From contig JAVGWX010000014.1 of NCBI GenBank assembly GCA_036924085.1, forward strand, positions 39,434,556 to 39,498,555: 64,000 nt of DNA, given 5' to 3'. The notes under the pieces are model-generated. The model did not search any database, was not told the DNA's origin, and saw only the letters and a list, made by a program, of their open reading frames with translations. Source of the DNA: Ariolimax columbianus (taxonomy: Eukaryota; Mollusca; Gastropoda; Stylommatophora; Arionidae). Each line of letters starts with the position of its first letter. Positions within the stretch are counted from its first letter, which is position 1. Below, piece after piece: positions 32,871-47,500 of this stretch. The position numbers were made by a program, and so were the translations under genes.

Positions 32871-33359
32871 TATAGTTTTTAATTTAACAAATGTCATACT
32901 TATTTTTGTATACTGTTTTCAACATCCTTGTGTATAGTTCTGTTTTTTTAAAATAAGAATGCAAAAATTCACTCCGACGGCTAAGAAGACCAATGAGAAT
33001 CTGCAGAGATATCCATGATTGTCTTTTTCAGTGTTTCGCATTCGCTGTACAGCAGAACCCTTAAGTTGCACGAAAGGTCATGATTTTAAAAAAATACAAG
33101 TCTTATTTTCTTAAACTTAGCGTACAAAGAGCCAAGCAGCCATGTTTGTCAGCACACAATCAATGGATAGACTGAGCACATTATTTGCATGTCCGATCAG
33201 CGCATCCCTGAGTGACATGTGGGGAGATCAGAAGATGCAAAAGCTCAAAGAGTGGCCAGGGGAGGTGGTGTGAAGACTCACTGAAGGTGTTTCGTAATGG
33301 TTGTCTCGATGTTGTCTCCTGGAAATTGCGTGCACTAAACCGCACTGCCATCACACAAG

Positions 33360-33520
33360 GTGCTCAGATTGTAGAGAAGAGACTCTGCTGCGCAGGAAAG
33401 CCCCAGGGAAGCAGACATTTACATAAAATGCATGCCAAAGTCAGTTGCATTGGGCCAACAGGCGCAAAATAAAAACTAGCACAGCGCCTTGGGGAAAAGA
33501 AAAAATAAGGTGAACGAGAA
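33360..33520 (+). repeat. SINE family B, degenerate copy 3
   Basis: It shows gccccagggaagcagac, catgccaaagtcagttgcat, ccaacaggcgcaaaataaaa and aataaggtgaacg. The tRNA-like head is missing or too decayed. Confidence 0.6.
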
Positions 33521-33524
33521 AAAT

Positions 33525-33720
33525 ATCCTTAACTGGCCATACAGGGGGCAGTCCTGTAAAACATGCTCAGCATTCTGTTCGTTTAGTCCACATGTACACA
33601 CTACAAAGCAGACAGTTAACTAATGTTTATTCAGTCTGTTGTGCCCTGTCCTGAGGCAAAGAATGGTGATCTGGCTATGGCCTGTTGAGGGTGTGGTAGT
33701 CATTGTTGTCCGGTTGATTC
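33525..33720 (-). mobile_element. LINE 3' fragment
   Basis: The minus strand reads ITILCLRTGHNRLNKH then TCGLNEQNAEHVLQDC, the RNase H-to-Cys/His segment of the LINE group of copy 1. Confidence 0.75.
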
Positions 33721-34924
33721 TGTTTTTTATTAAATCATGTTTAATAGCTTTACATTCATTTCAATATTGCCAATACATTTTTATGTTGTACAGTAGATAG
33801 AATTAAATTTTCTTTAATTAAACAATCTCAAGAAATCATTATCATTAGATTTCTATATTTACAACTAGCTGTAGATATAATACAGACATACCTCGAAGAA
33901 ATTGCAGGTTCAGTTCCAAACCATCACAATAAAGCAGGTCACACCCATTTTTTGTGTGACTTCCCAGAGCATTTAATAGCGTCTAAAACTATGTTTACAC
34001 CATGTCTAATAAGTATGTAAAAAAAAAAACATGTTCTGTAAAATTTAAAATACTTTGTTCCTAAAGAAAAATGCTAACCTTCATCACTTCAGTCAATTGT
34101 AATTTCTTATTAATGTTTAGAACTTGGCTAACTGTTTCGATGCATGAGGCTTAGCTTTCAGTCTATCTTGGCTAACTGTCTGGCGCATGAGGTCTATCTC
34201 GGCGTTCTAAATACTTTTCTCACTAAGCTGAATCATTTCTAGCTTTTGATTTAAAGTGTTAGACGTACAATTTTTTCCACACTTAAGAGCCTTTCTATAG
34301 TTTTAAAAACACCTAATTCCAATATAATAACATTAACAAAGTTGGAAATACTGCCAGAATGTGACATACAGACACGAACCTGCAAGTGCAGTTAAAAAAA
34401 AAAAAAAGGCGACTTTATCTCTAAAATCAATCAGAACACAAAGCCAGCTCTAATAAATAATGAAAAATAAGAAAATACATATGGACCAGCCATGTGGTAC
34501 GCATGCCGGATAGCAGATGGACACGTAGAGTGACCTGGTGGCCCTAAAACTTCAGATGGCCTCGCGGGTGACCGAGGTTGAGGTGGAGAGATGACCTGAA
34601 GGAAACCCTGGGTCCAACATGATAGACCAAGGCAAAAGAGCGAAATGAGTTTACTCAATATTTGGCTACCTGGTATCAGACATACGTGTCTGATTTAACA
34701 CCAGCTTTTAGAAATAGAGACAAAAAAGCGCAATATCTGCAAAACCTGATGAAGAGATGTAGGCCTGTAAGTTTTTTAATGTGGTTGCCAAAAATCTCTA
34801 CATCTATTTTAAGGATTCCTCAGTGATAGCCTTTTTAAGAAAGACTGATCAATGTCATTCAGTTTGACAGATCATGATTATTATAACCAAATTTTATCAA
34901 TGGTAGTTATTTTAGGTTTGCAGG
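33721..34924. other. Unassigned AT-rich region
   Basis: No exon or element recognised; poly(A)-like runs at about 34019 and 34393. Confidence 0.35.
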
Positions 34925-35230
34925 AGATGGTGAGGAATGAAGACCTATCGGGAAAGTAGCCAACACCACTGGAACAACAAATTAAGCGAAGAAAATTGGG
35001 CTGGATAGGATGTGCGCTGCATAAGGCACAGTCCAACATAGCCAAACAGTCTCTAACATTGAATCTTCAAGCAAAGAGAGAGATAGCTAGACTCAAAAAT
35101 GCACGGAGAAGGAACTAAGATTAAATGATTACACCTGGAGAGAGGTAGAAAGAGCCGCCCAGGACCGTGCTTGTTGGTGGCATGTTGTCAATGGTCTATG
35201 CACCGAGAGCAGTGAGGACTATGATTGATG
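34925..35230 (+). mobile_element. LINE 3' end abutting the FMO stop codon
   Basis: Plus-strand codons LEQQIKRRKLGWIGCALHKA, SLTLNLQAKREIA and VVNGLCTESSED mark the end of an endonuclease/reverse-transcriptase LINE (group of 56700-57180). It ends within about 10 bases of the monooxygenase stop at 35238, opposite in orientation, so any transcript of that gene must run through it as antisense 3' UTR. Confidence 0.75.
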
Positions 35231-35237
35231 GATTGAA

Positions 35238-35538
35238 TTATTTCACTATTCTGTATATATCTTCTTTCTCATCCAGCACAAAATTCATTTTCTTGTAATC
35301 CATCAGATTCTCTTGTCTCAACGTGCGAGTCAAACGACACAGTTGTTTAAAATGTTCTGGAAGTCGAGCGGTCTTGGCCATATCAGCCAGTTCATCATTG
35401 TAGCTGTACTGTTCTTCATCCAAAACATGGGCATGACGATGGGGCTTCCCTGCCTCTATCCGACTTCTGTAGTCTTCTTCTGTATCCCGATTCATGTCGT
35501 CTTCAGATGGGAGGATTAGGGTTCCATCTAGGATTGAC
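35238..35538 (-). CDS. FMO exon 6 with stop codon
   Basis: Residues 335-433, 301 bases. Acceptor cttaacag. Family C-terminal landmarks: LPSEDDM, YNDELADMA, LMDYKKMNF. Stop TAA at 35238-35240. Confidence 0.93.
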
Positions 35539-38500
35539 CTGTTAAGTGAAGAAACATCAATAATTTAGTTTTGGTAGAGTTAAGTCCTCATTTGACTACA
35601 GTATGTCTCTTTACACGTCTGAATAGCAGAGCGGGATAGCTCTAGCTTCTCATGGCAAAGGTGCCAGGTCTGATCCTAGTTATTGACATGCTCGAGTTGA
35701 CCCAACTGTAAACAGACATCTGATTTATCGTTGTGGAAGGAAAACCCGCAACAGGCACAATTCACCCACCTCACAAGAAGCTGAGGCATAGTATAATGAA
35801 GTCTCTAGCACTTAATCCCCAACAGCATTGATGCTACCTTTATTTTATGCCTCTATAACCTTATACAGTCCCTAACGTGCTGGCTAACATCTATGTTGCG
35901 TGCTGTCGGCTAGCATTTAGTTTCCTAAATTCAGGTTAAGTGCCATCTCAACATCAGAGGTTGGCTGGAATTTATCTCCAATTTTCTATCTTTTGCTTTG
36001 ATGGTGCAAACTGCCAGGCTTATCCGTGTCCTGCTTTATTTGTTATGCTCCCACTTATAGCGTTTTTTACCTCTGGCACGGGGAGGAACACTAATGTCTG
36101 GTCAGGCTAAACATACTGATCAGACACGTTAGTCAGAGTCAGGCAAAATGTACTGACCAAGATCCTCACCTTGGCTATCTCGTAGCCCTTCCTGGGAATA
36201 GGCTTTTTATGGCGGCCTGGCTAACGAGGTGAAGTATCGACGTGATCATCGTAGAGTGAGCGAAACGAAGATGAAGCCAAGCATAGCATAACCGCCTGGA
36301 GGACCCCAATCCATTTTCATCAGCATGCTCAGAATGAGTGGAAACTTTTTTGTCACACAAAAGAGTAACTACTCATTGTGGACATTCGAAACAACAATGA
36401 CAAGAAATGTATAACCACACAATCTACTCTAGACATGTTTATGAGATGACACTCGCAACAAAGTCAAGATGACAACTTAGGACGACAGCCCTTGCCTTTA
36501 ACATTGCAGTGTGGAGGAGTTGTAGTAGAAATTATTGCAGAAAAGCATTTCTCTTCATCATCACCCCCTTCCAGTGCAGGCTCTTCCCTTCCAGAGCCAA
36601 CTCCACCGCATGCGCTGCTGATGTAAACACTGGCACAGACAAATATGTTATGTCACAAGACATCATTTTATGTCAACAGTGAATACTCCAGTGTGTATTT
36701 ATATTCCTGTATATATTTTCATAACGTTTATCATTTATATCAGAGTAATCACTGCCACATGGGGGACGTCGTGGGCTAATGGTTAAGTGACACAGCTCAC
36801 AAGCCGAAGGTGCTGGGTTCGATCCCCATCACAGCACCGGCCGTTACCCCAGGGAAGCAAACCTTTACATAAAATGCATGCCAAAGTTGGATGCACTGGG
36901 CCGACAGGCACAAAATAAAAACCGTAGTGCAACGCACACTGCCTTTGGGGAATACAGAAATAAGGCGAACGCAAACAAAAATGCCACATGATGTCTCTTG
37001 TATATTAATAGTATGACAAAATAAAGTTTTATTCTATTATCTTGTGTAATATTGCAGTTTCTTATGAAGTTACACTTAAGTAATCTATAAATTTATGTAA
37101 CGGACCAAAAATGTGAAAATATGTGAGGCAAATGAATAAAAATTATCTGCTTCCAATTCTGGATAGACCGTCACGCCTAGTAATGGATAATGCATCCTAT
37201 CACAATGCAGTATCAAGAAGACACAAAGTACCAACTGCATCAAATACAAAAGCTCAAATTAAGACATGACTAGCTAAGGAAAAAGTGAATTTCAACAACA
37301 TGTATTTAACTTAACTTAACGTCTTTATACTGGTTTAAATGACCCTGCAGAGTCTGTATACAACCAGTTACATTTACATCACCTTGCTCTAAAAGCTATG
37401 CGCATCCAGTTTATTCTTAAATGCATTAAAGCCCAGGTTGTTGCAGCTTGTGTGGAAGACAAACAATACAAATGTGTATCATATTGACAAAATCATTGAA
37501 GAGTACGGTCACATTTCTCTGCCACTAACTGCATTTCATGGACATCTAAAACCTATAGAGCTTGTGTGGGCTAAAGTCAAAGGACAAGTTGTCGAACAGA
37601 ACAGGACATTTAAAATGTGTGATGTTGAAGTGCTGACACGTGAGTACCTTTTAAAAATAGACATTCAGTTCTGGAAGAAGTGTGTTGAACATATGCTCCG
37701 GGAAGAAGAACAGTACTGGCAATGAGATGGATTCATACAGTAAAGGTGTGGGAGCAAGTTCAGGGGACAGTTAAAAAGGCTAATGTCATGTTGGGCATGA
37801 TAAAAAGAAACATTTCACATAAGAGCATGGAAGTAATAGTCAAGTTATATAAATCATTGGTAAGACCTAAATTGGAGTACTGTGTTCAGGTGTGTAGTCC
37901 ATATCATAGAGTGGATATGAACATGCTGGAAAGGATACAAAGAATAGCTACAAAAATGATCGTGGCGTTTCATAATTAAAATTATGAGGAAAGACTAAAA
38001 AAAACTGGTCGTCAGTGTTTCAAACAGAAGAATTTGAGGTGACTTAATAAAAGTTTATAACTTAATAAATGGAAAGGATAAATTAGACTATACCAAGTTT
38101 TTCAAGGTACGATCGGCTAGAAGAACATAAGGGCACAGGTACAAATTGTTTAAAGACAGGTCCAGATTAATATTTTTTAGTCAGGTGAATTATTGGAATG
38201 CATTGCCGCAGGATGTAGTGGAGGCAGAGTTAGTTAATGCACTCAAAAATAGATTGGATGCTCACAATATTTTCAGTATTGGTGGAGTGAAATAAACTGG
38301 TTGTATTGACTCTGTAGAGCCTACTAAATCTGTTTCTAAGAATCGAAGTCACTGCGCTCCGAGCACACTCATAGGTGCTCAGTCTCTCTCATCAAATGGC
38401 GTAAGGTATGGATGCTGATGGCCCCTGTAGCTCGCTAGTTGTACACTCTCCTGCGCCGTCCTCTCATGCGCCCCACTCCGCTCGAACCTCGTTTAATGTC

Positions 38501-41500
38501 GAAGCTATGCAGTCTGTGGATTGCTGCTTCATCTATTGCGGTGTCCACATCCAGCAGGCGGTCATTGATTGATTTCAAAATGTCACTTCTATCCATCACT
38601 AATGTGCCCATGATGGGAGCTTGTGAACCCAAGATGTCAGCTCTTTCATTGTCCTGAACCCCAGCATGAGCAGGACAGTAGATCCAGGACAACGCCTAGA
38701 GGTTTGAGGCCTCAACAGCAGCTATCCACTCGTACCTAAGCCATCCCTTTTGTACTTTCTGAAGTAACGCTTGTGCGTCTGTCACGATGACTGCCTTTGT
38801 TATAGAAGTCTCAGATATCCATTTCAGTGCTGAGGTCACTGCTTCTGTCTCCATTCTCATACTGGATGTTGTTGACATGTATGCCCTACTGTGCTCAGCA
38901 ACGACCTCTTCTCTCACTCTAGCCGAGAAACCCCAGCCCGATGTCCGACTGCGCACGACTGATCCGTCGGTGTGTATGACAGCGTCACTCTCCTGGGTGT
39001 TCTCAGCCATCAGCTGATTTACCTTGTGCTCTGCTCTCTCTCGTTGCTCCGTTCTCTGCATTCCTTGCCTAAGGTTATTATGACTCTCTGGTACTCTTAT
39101 CATTGTGGACCCATTCTTCCCCTTTGGCTATCGTCTCAGGCCGTGCCATCCATGACGACCCTCTCTTGATCTCTGAGATACTACTGTGCAGAGGGTACCG
39201 CGTGTCTGTGGTGACACGCATACAGGCTTTGACTTGTGCCAGTTTATGTCTGGATGTCACCAATAACAATCCCAACATGTACCATATCATCACAATTGGG
39301 GTATCTCTAGTGCAGCCCAGAACCAGCCGCATACCTTCATTCTGGATGCGGTCCAACCTTACACACTGTGTTTTTGATAGTGTGAACATGCCTAGTCCAT
39401 AATCGATGACAGATAACACGACTTGACGAAATAGGATGAACAGGAGGCGTTGTTCCAAGTCGGCAGCAGCCATGGTCTTGAGTGCGCCTAACCATTTCTT
39501 GCATCTTTGTACGATGTGGTCAACATGGCAATAATAGGAAAGACTGCAATCAAAAGTCACTCCGAGGTATTTCAACCTGTTGCACCTGTCAATGGTGCAA
39601 CCATCAAAAGTGATGCCCAGGAGCTCTGCCTTTACGATGGAATTATTCAAAGAGCACCACATCATGCAGGCCCTGTTCAGATTAATCTTGGAGTTTGAGC
39701 ATAAATCAGTATAATCAAGTTAAGTTAAATAGGATATGTTGGTCCGATATGCACAGATATCGCAGCCCCGCTTTACTACAACACAATGTCCTTTTCAGGA
39801 TGAATGCTGAAAAGAAGTTTCATGGATGTCAGTCCCTAGACAGTGAATAAACTAAATGGAAAAAATCACTTATTACAGAAATGTTCCTCGGATAGATTAA
39901 AAACATCAAATGAAGATATATTACGAGAAAACAACATTAAATGATCACTGTTTATCTGTTTAAAAAAAAAAGACTGGCATTGTTAATTGGAAACATACTC
40001 AGAACAGAGGACCTGGAAAACGTTGTGACAATGTGGAAGAGCAAGAGCCAATGAGTCTGGGGCAGACAAAGAAGGAAGGTCTGAGATAAACTGGCTGGGA
40101 AAACAAATAGCATTTGATGTGCTGATACGCTCATTGCATGAATTTGATCATCAATTTCACATCCGCGATGATGGTGATGTAATTTCAAGTTGAATATAGT
40201 TGTTTTTTTTAATATGAGACAAAAATAGTTGACTCTAATATAGTCCAGGCTTCAACACTATTATTTTTTTTCTTTCTTCTTTTTTGTCTTGTTATCTAAG
40301 CAAAGTGCATATTTCTGCCCCCCCCCCCCCCCCCCTCTCTCTTTCTGTCTCCATAAGACAAGGTGCCGATCACACTTGTCATGAGACTAGGGGATGCTTG
40401 AAATGTGCTGGATTCAAACATACACCATTTTGTGCTTCCGTTCACATATTTCTTGAGAGATGAGCACCTTGTCACTCTGCTATAGCAACCCCCAGTCTTA
40501 ATTCATCAGCCCTATAAGTCCTCCTGATAGACCCCAGCAATGGAATAAACTTAGTTTTCCCTGTAAGGGGTTACCTTCAGGTGTGGCATTGTGTCTCATA
40601 ACAAACTAAATCAAGAAGAATGTCGGCTTCAACTGATTTTCTTGGGTGAAAAATGAAAAAAAAAGTCCTTACCTGAAAAATCGAGCCTGCACGTCAAACA
40701 TGGGGAATGGAACAACCACTTTACACACTCCCATTATCCCAATGTTTGGGTATTTGGTTACAATCAAATGCTTGTAAAGTGGAGTCACTCGGTTGTCCTT
40801 GACCTCAACACCACACTCTGGTGCCAGAAAGCTGTAGTTATAATAGTAACCGGTACATAGTAACAGAATGTCAACATTCTCTCTGCTGCCATCAAGAAAC
40901 TCAACCTCGCCTTTATTCATACTTTTAATGCCAGATTTTTGTTGAACGTTTCCAGGCAGTTCAGCTTTAATCTGGGGCTTGTTGTGGCTTAGAAATACCT
41001 GAATGATCAGGGGGGAAAATGTCATATTTATATCATCTTTCCACATGTTATTAGACATTATAGGGACGTACAATATTCTTTTGTAGGAAAATAATCTAAT
41101 TTACAAGCTTAGCACAGACACCCCGGTCAAATCATCATATGGTTGATCAGTCCTGAGACTGGTTGTAAGGTTGTCTGAATATGCCTCTCCATTTGACCCT
41201 GTCCTCTGCAGTTCTCTTCATTTCGGCATAAGTTTGTACTTTAATGTCCCTGCATGCCTGAGATGTAAAGAGGAGTCTTGGTCGCCCGGGTCCTCTCTTT
41301 CCTTGAATCTTGTCCTCTAGTATCTTCTGTAGAGGACTTTCATGTCTCATATTGTGACCCAGTCAACTCAACCCACATTTTTCTATCATATGCAATATGT
41401 ATCTTTGTGTGCCTACTTCAGAGAGTACATTGTCATTAGATCTTCTTCCTGTCTAACTCACTCTTTCAATTCTTTGCCATGTTTCAGCCCCAGACAGTGC

Positions 41501-44500
41501 AATTGGCCATATATGAGTGTCGATTATTATTTTCCTCAGTTGTATCCTGAAATTCTTTGAGGTTAAGAGTTTTTGTTTTTCTCTGAAAACCTTTTTGGAC
41601 ATTGCAATATTTGTCTTAATTTCTGTCTCATTGTGGGCATCTTCAGTTATGGCTTGCCCCAAATATGTAAACTTCTGTACTTGTTTGATTATTTCTACAT
41701 TGAAGATCATATTTATTTGTCTTATGTTGCTTGGATATTACCAAAGTCTTTGTCTTTGATGTGTCAAATAGAAATAGAAATTAAACCTACAGTACAACCA
41801 AAAGGACTTCAATAGGGACAAAGAACAGAACAAACAAAAACATCTAACAAATCATAACAATGATTAATATAGATTGAACAGAAAGTGGCAAGAATGCTAT
41901 ACATAGCTTATATAGACAGCAAAGAATTAAAACAAAGCATGTCGCTCATCTTGGTAAATAGACCATTGACTACGTCTCGCCAGCATTCAGTCCTGGGCTA
42001 CTTTTTCTGCCTCTCGCCAGATGTAACCATTTAATTGTAGTTCCTTCCCACTTTCAGCTCTTTCGTGTATTTTACACATGTCCTACACCATGTCCTGCCA
42101 CTTTATGAACACAGGTCTTCATTCTTCACCATGTCCTGCCACTTTATACCCATTATCTGTTAACGAAGGACTGGAGTCCTTATCATATCGCCTCAGTTGC
42201 TCTAGTTTCTGCTCCATACAACAGCACTGACGCAATATTGGCGTTCAACATTCTAACCCTGGTATGAATCTGGATCTCCATGTGCCATCTAGCATCAGGA
42301 ATGTCATACTTGTTGTTGCATTTGTGATCTTCACATCTGCATCCGCACCCCTCGACGTTTCAATTGCACTGCCCAAATATGTAACGGCATCCATCTTTTC
42401 CAATGGCTCTCTCTCTAGCATAATTGATTATTTGTTGATCGGATTAATTTTAAGGAGCTTGGTTTTTTTTTTCTTCGTGTTGATATTCAGTCCTAATTTC
42501 ACCCTGTCCAGTTTCTCTTGCATTTGGCTATGATTGTGTGACAAAAGTAGTAGATTATCTGCATAATAATAATTAAATACCGTAGTTTAATCGTATTACA
42601 AGAAAGTCTCCAAAAATACCCATTGCACAAGTCTATGACAAAAAGCAGAGTTTCAGAACAAGTGGATGACCAGGAAAAAGATGGATTGATGGTGTTAAAT
42701 AAATATTAGAGCTCATCATCAAGTGCCCTGTCGGTTGACATTGATGATCACGGACCTCCACTTCCTCTTATCCATACATGTTGCTTATCCATCCCACCAT
42801 TGATCGTTTACCATGTCATGCCTTCAAGCTGTCCAATATTTTCTGTCTTTGCCTCACTCTTCCCTGTGATTCTTCCTGTTGTCACTGCCATGTCCTGATT
42901 TTAAACTGTCTTTGTGTCTGTGCCTCCTGAAGAACCATGTTATTCGCTTTATTTGCAGTCCATGGAAGTTTCAACATTCTTCTGTAAAACAACATTTTCA
43001 TTGCCACCAATGATCCATGTGCTTGCTGCTGATTGTCCATGACTCGCTGCTGTATGTCAGCACTGGCCCACTCTCTTCCTTAAAATTTGTTGATAGGTTT
43101 TTTTTATGAAGATTCCCTTCATATTCTGAAAGACTGGTGACAGTCAGAAGCTGCCACTGCCTGCTATGACATTTAGAGTGACAGCATTTCGGAGTTATTC
43201 GTCCAATAACAACAAGTTGGAGATAGATTCAAATTATAGTAATGGCTAAGTAAGACAACCAACAGAAGTCCATTGGACAGTCATGAAGTATCTTGAGACT
43301 ATAAAATACTCAGCAAAGATGAGCTCAGAAAACTCATCTATGAGAGAGAGGAATGAGAGACTAGCTAGCAGGCTGACTAGGAGTTTGTGAGAGAATGAGT
43401 TTGCAGGGTGATTGAACCAGCATACACCTTTGAGTTTTAGCCAGTCGCACTATAAGTGTGTGTGTGTGTGTTGGACACCCTGTGACTAGAAGATATCTGA
43501 ATGTGTGTCGTACATGTAGGACACCAAGTGAACGATGTGTGTTCTGAAGTATGTGTATGCACAGATTGACTGAGTGCGTGACCACAAGTGAGTACGTGAT
43601 TCCAAATATAAGTGACGTGATCTTATTTCATATAACGCACAGATCACCTGAGTATACGTAAATAGATCAAATGTGATTGTATAGATAACCTGACTGAAGG
43701 GATCTTAGTGTGGAAGATTGCACAGAACGACATAGTACATAATACAATCATGAAGGTGAGATCGTGAGAGTGTGCAGATAAGGGAAGGGGAGTGTAGCGG
43801 CTAGAATTGGGTTTTTTTAGTTGGGAGGAAATATTCAAAAGCTAATGCTTATAACCTCTGTTGTAGAAAGGATTAATATTATGATTATTTAGTTCAGATG
43901 TAATTTGTTCTTTTTGTTAATATTGTTTCTGTTGATTTTTGTTATTAAATATGCCAACGTTGTTGGGGAGTGTTTACTGTGTTATTTACTGTGTGTAGTT
44001 GTGTCATGGTGTGGATATATGTTGTAACATTATAGATAAATAACTACTCAGTGAAACCCAGACTTTGCCACACATGTAACTGAAGGAATAATGGAAATAT
44101 GATGTACTAAAAGGAACAACTCAATGTAAAAATGGAATAATGTGAGTAGGTAACAGAAGAAATAAGTCAATGTGGCATGTAATTTCCCAGTACCTGTTCT
44201 GCCACAGCAGAAAGCTCTAAGCAAATATCCTGCCCAGATGATGCGGCACCCAACAGCACCACTCTCTTTCCCGAAAACACAGATGGTCGCCTATAGTCAT
44301 GACTATGCATAACTTCCCCAGAGAATGAATCTAAGCCTTGGATGTCCGGATACATTGGAATAGCATAGTGGCTATGGACACAGATCTGACTATGTTATTT
44401 ACAAAATGACTATTTCATCACGAAATATGATTAAATATGATACAAATATTTTTGTAATATTATTTTATTCAGTGAGTAGTATTCACAAAATAATGTAATA

Positions 44501-47500
44501 TACAAGGCGTGTTCAAATTAAACCGGACCTAACTGCATAAAATGAACATACGCACGATGCACATAATGATGTCACTTTTAATGTAAACAGCACATACCAA
44601 CTGTCAAGTTTGCAAAATTTCATTATCCTCTGACTCATAGTTTTCTCAGCACATCGTTGATAACATGGCGAGTGTGATACAGAATCCGTCCAGAGTTGAT
44701 CAGTGAGTGGTGATTCGGTTTCTAACAGCTGAAGATTGTCGACCAGTTGACATTCATCGCAGAATGCAGGCAGTGTATGGTGACAGAAGTGTGTCGAAGA
44801 CAACAGTGAAGAACTGGACAACGATGTTTAAAGAAAGAAATGAGTAAATGAAAGATCTTCCAAGACCAGGTCATGCACATATTGTTGCATCAGAAGATGC
44901 CATCGCCAAAATTGATGATGCAGCAATTAGGGTGGACCGTCGCCGAAGCTTACATTCGCCACACTTTTGTCACCTTACACTGCTTGACACTGGTCAACAT
45001 CCTTCAGCTGTTAGAAACCAAATCACTGCTCGCTGATCAACTCTGGACGGATTCCATTTCACACCCACCATGTTTTCAACGGTCTATAAGTCGGAGAATA
45101 CTGAAATTTTGCAAAGTTGACGATTGGTATGTGCTGTTTACATCAGAAGAGGCGTCATCATGCGCATTGTATGTATGTTCACTTGGTGCAGTTAGATCCA
45201 GTTTCATTTGAACACCCCTCGTATAACTACATTCACAAACATAATTTAATTATTCTCAAAAATCTTTAAAACCACCATCAATCCATCTTTAGACTACCAC
45301 AAAAACATCTTTATTACCCCCATCAATCCATCTTTAAACCACCACAAAAACATCTTTAATACCACCATCAATCCATCTTTAGACCACCACAAAAACATCT
45401 TCGATATCACTATCAAGCCATCTTTTTATGACAAAATACCATATTAGAAAATGAAAACTGAATTGTAAGACAGATGTGTCGGAGAGAAAAGTGCAAATCT
45501 TGCAGTCAAGTTGCAAACTAGCGACACAACGCATTTCGTTCTCAAAACTACATCCTGCTACTTTGCAAAGCTCTGCTCAGGACTTGATAGCGGGAGATTG
45601 AGAACGAATGCAAAAGAAAGAAACAGTAAATCAAAAGTCGAATATAGATATTGCTCAGTTACAGCATCAGGACAGAAACCAAAATAAACCCATGTTACAA
45701 CCACAACTTCTTCATCACAGACAAGAAACAAACAAAAATACAGAACAAATCACATCAAAACATGAAGTGGAGGAAATGAGATTTTTTAAAGTAGTGGCTG
45801 TAAAAAGGACTCGTTACAAATATTTTGAACCTGATATGGTACTGAAGGTGATTGATTCATTAGCGCCTCAATCTCTCTATAGACCGTACACATGGTGCCA
45901 TGTTAGTTTTGTCCAGCTCTGTCTCCTGTGTTTCGACACAGTCTGTTATGACTGTAAAATCTGACCCGTGAGTGACACAGACTGTACAACCATGCTGAGG
46001 AGGCTTGATTGCTGGGGTATCCCTCGATCTCTTCAGTCTTTCTCTGCAGCCGAAAGGCCTCTATGAGCATCAGCAGCTACAATGCTTCTTCCAACTGACT
46101 GTCTCCAAACAGCTCGATCCTGAGCACATGACTTCATGTCTCTCTAGCATACATCCTTGAATCGCAGTGCGGGACGACTGATTCTTCTAGCTCAAATGCC
46201 CAGCTGTCCATAGAGGATATCCTTTGGCAGCCTCTCATCTTCCATACGAGAAAAATGCCCCGACCATCGAAGGTGCTGTTGACTCAACAGCAAGTACATG
46301 TTAGGAACGTTTGCTCGATGTAAAATAACATTACCTGGGACTCTCTCTTGCCACCCAATCCTCAATATACGCCGTAGGCACGTCACATGAAAGGTGTTGC
46401 GGTTGAGCCACCATTTCTGCTTAGTGTAAGTGCTCCAAGTCTCGTTTCCATAAATGAGAGTGCCTGGAAAAGATTCATGCCTCCACACAGTATTGACACT
46501 TGATGGCGTCGCTCTGGAGGTTGTCAACAGCTTCACTTATCGGGGGTCTGCCATCAGTAACACTCTCACTCCAGATAGACAGTAGGCTTGGCATGACGAG
46601 CACCGTCAAGGTCCATCTGATGAAGACAGTCTATGTGCTGTCTCAATGAAGGTCAAAGTCGATATAAATATATATGGATATGGCTGATTTACCACACCAG
46701 AACAAAAACTTATTTTTACTGAATCAAATACAAGAAATCTGAACAAACAAATTTGTAGATTGCGCAAGTTGACATGTGTGATTAAGAGAAAAATATTCAA
46801 CAAACAGTGACATACCCATTGCATATAAGAACTGCATCAAATAAATTGGTTTCCTCTTCTGTAAAATCTGTACCACTTTTGGTCGTCACTTTCCAACTAG
46901 TGCGAAACTGATTTGTCACGTCACATACAGGCGTTACTAATGTGACAATGGTTTGGAACTGTCAGAGTAAAGTCATAAAAAGAAATAGTTAAAAAAGTGC
47001 CCTAGTCTACCCATCTGTAAACTGATGGCAGAATTACAGTTAAGAGAGGCAAGACAACGACAATAGGAATTAATAACCCAATCTCAGCTGCAAATAAAAG
47101 CTGAATTGGTTTATCATAGATGGAATTATCTACAACTGGGATACCATGACCTAGTTTGTAAAGCTCAATATGGTAGGGAATGCAGTACATCCATAAAGCT
47201 ATAGTCCATGCCTCTGTGGCAAAGTGGTCAAGCCGTTTGCCCCATGTTCAGACAGTCGGGGTTCGAATTTTAGATGTGACTGTCAGTTCATGATGGCAAT
47301 TTTTCAGGAGATTCCTGGGTTCTTCGCTGGAGCTACGGAGTTCGTGCTTTGTGCGATTCTCTCAGCATGCTTGATTCTGTTCTGTGGAGAGAGATGGAGC
47401 CATATGAAGAGGCACGCGACGATAAAGCTGAGACCTCATCTTTAACCATTTTTGCAGAAGTCGTTTCATTGTATCTTTCGATGTTCGATGACATCATACA

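Noticed and set aside
41517..41815. Plus-strand hydrophobic frames as membrane proteins
   Set aside because: They are antisense shadows of a LINE fragment on the minus strand.
47002..47190. 62-codon hydrophobic frame as an FMO exon
   Set aside because: It lies upstream of the exon 3 acceptor, does not match FMO, and the exon 2-exon 3 phase works without it.
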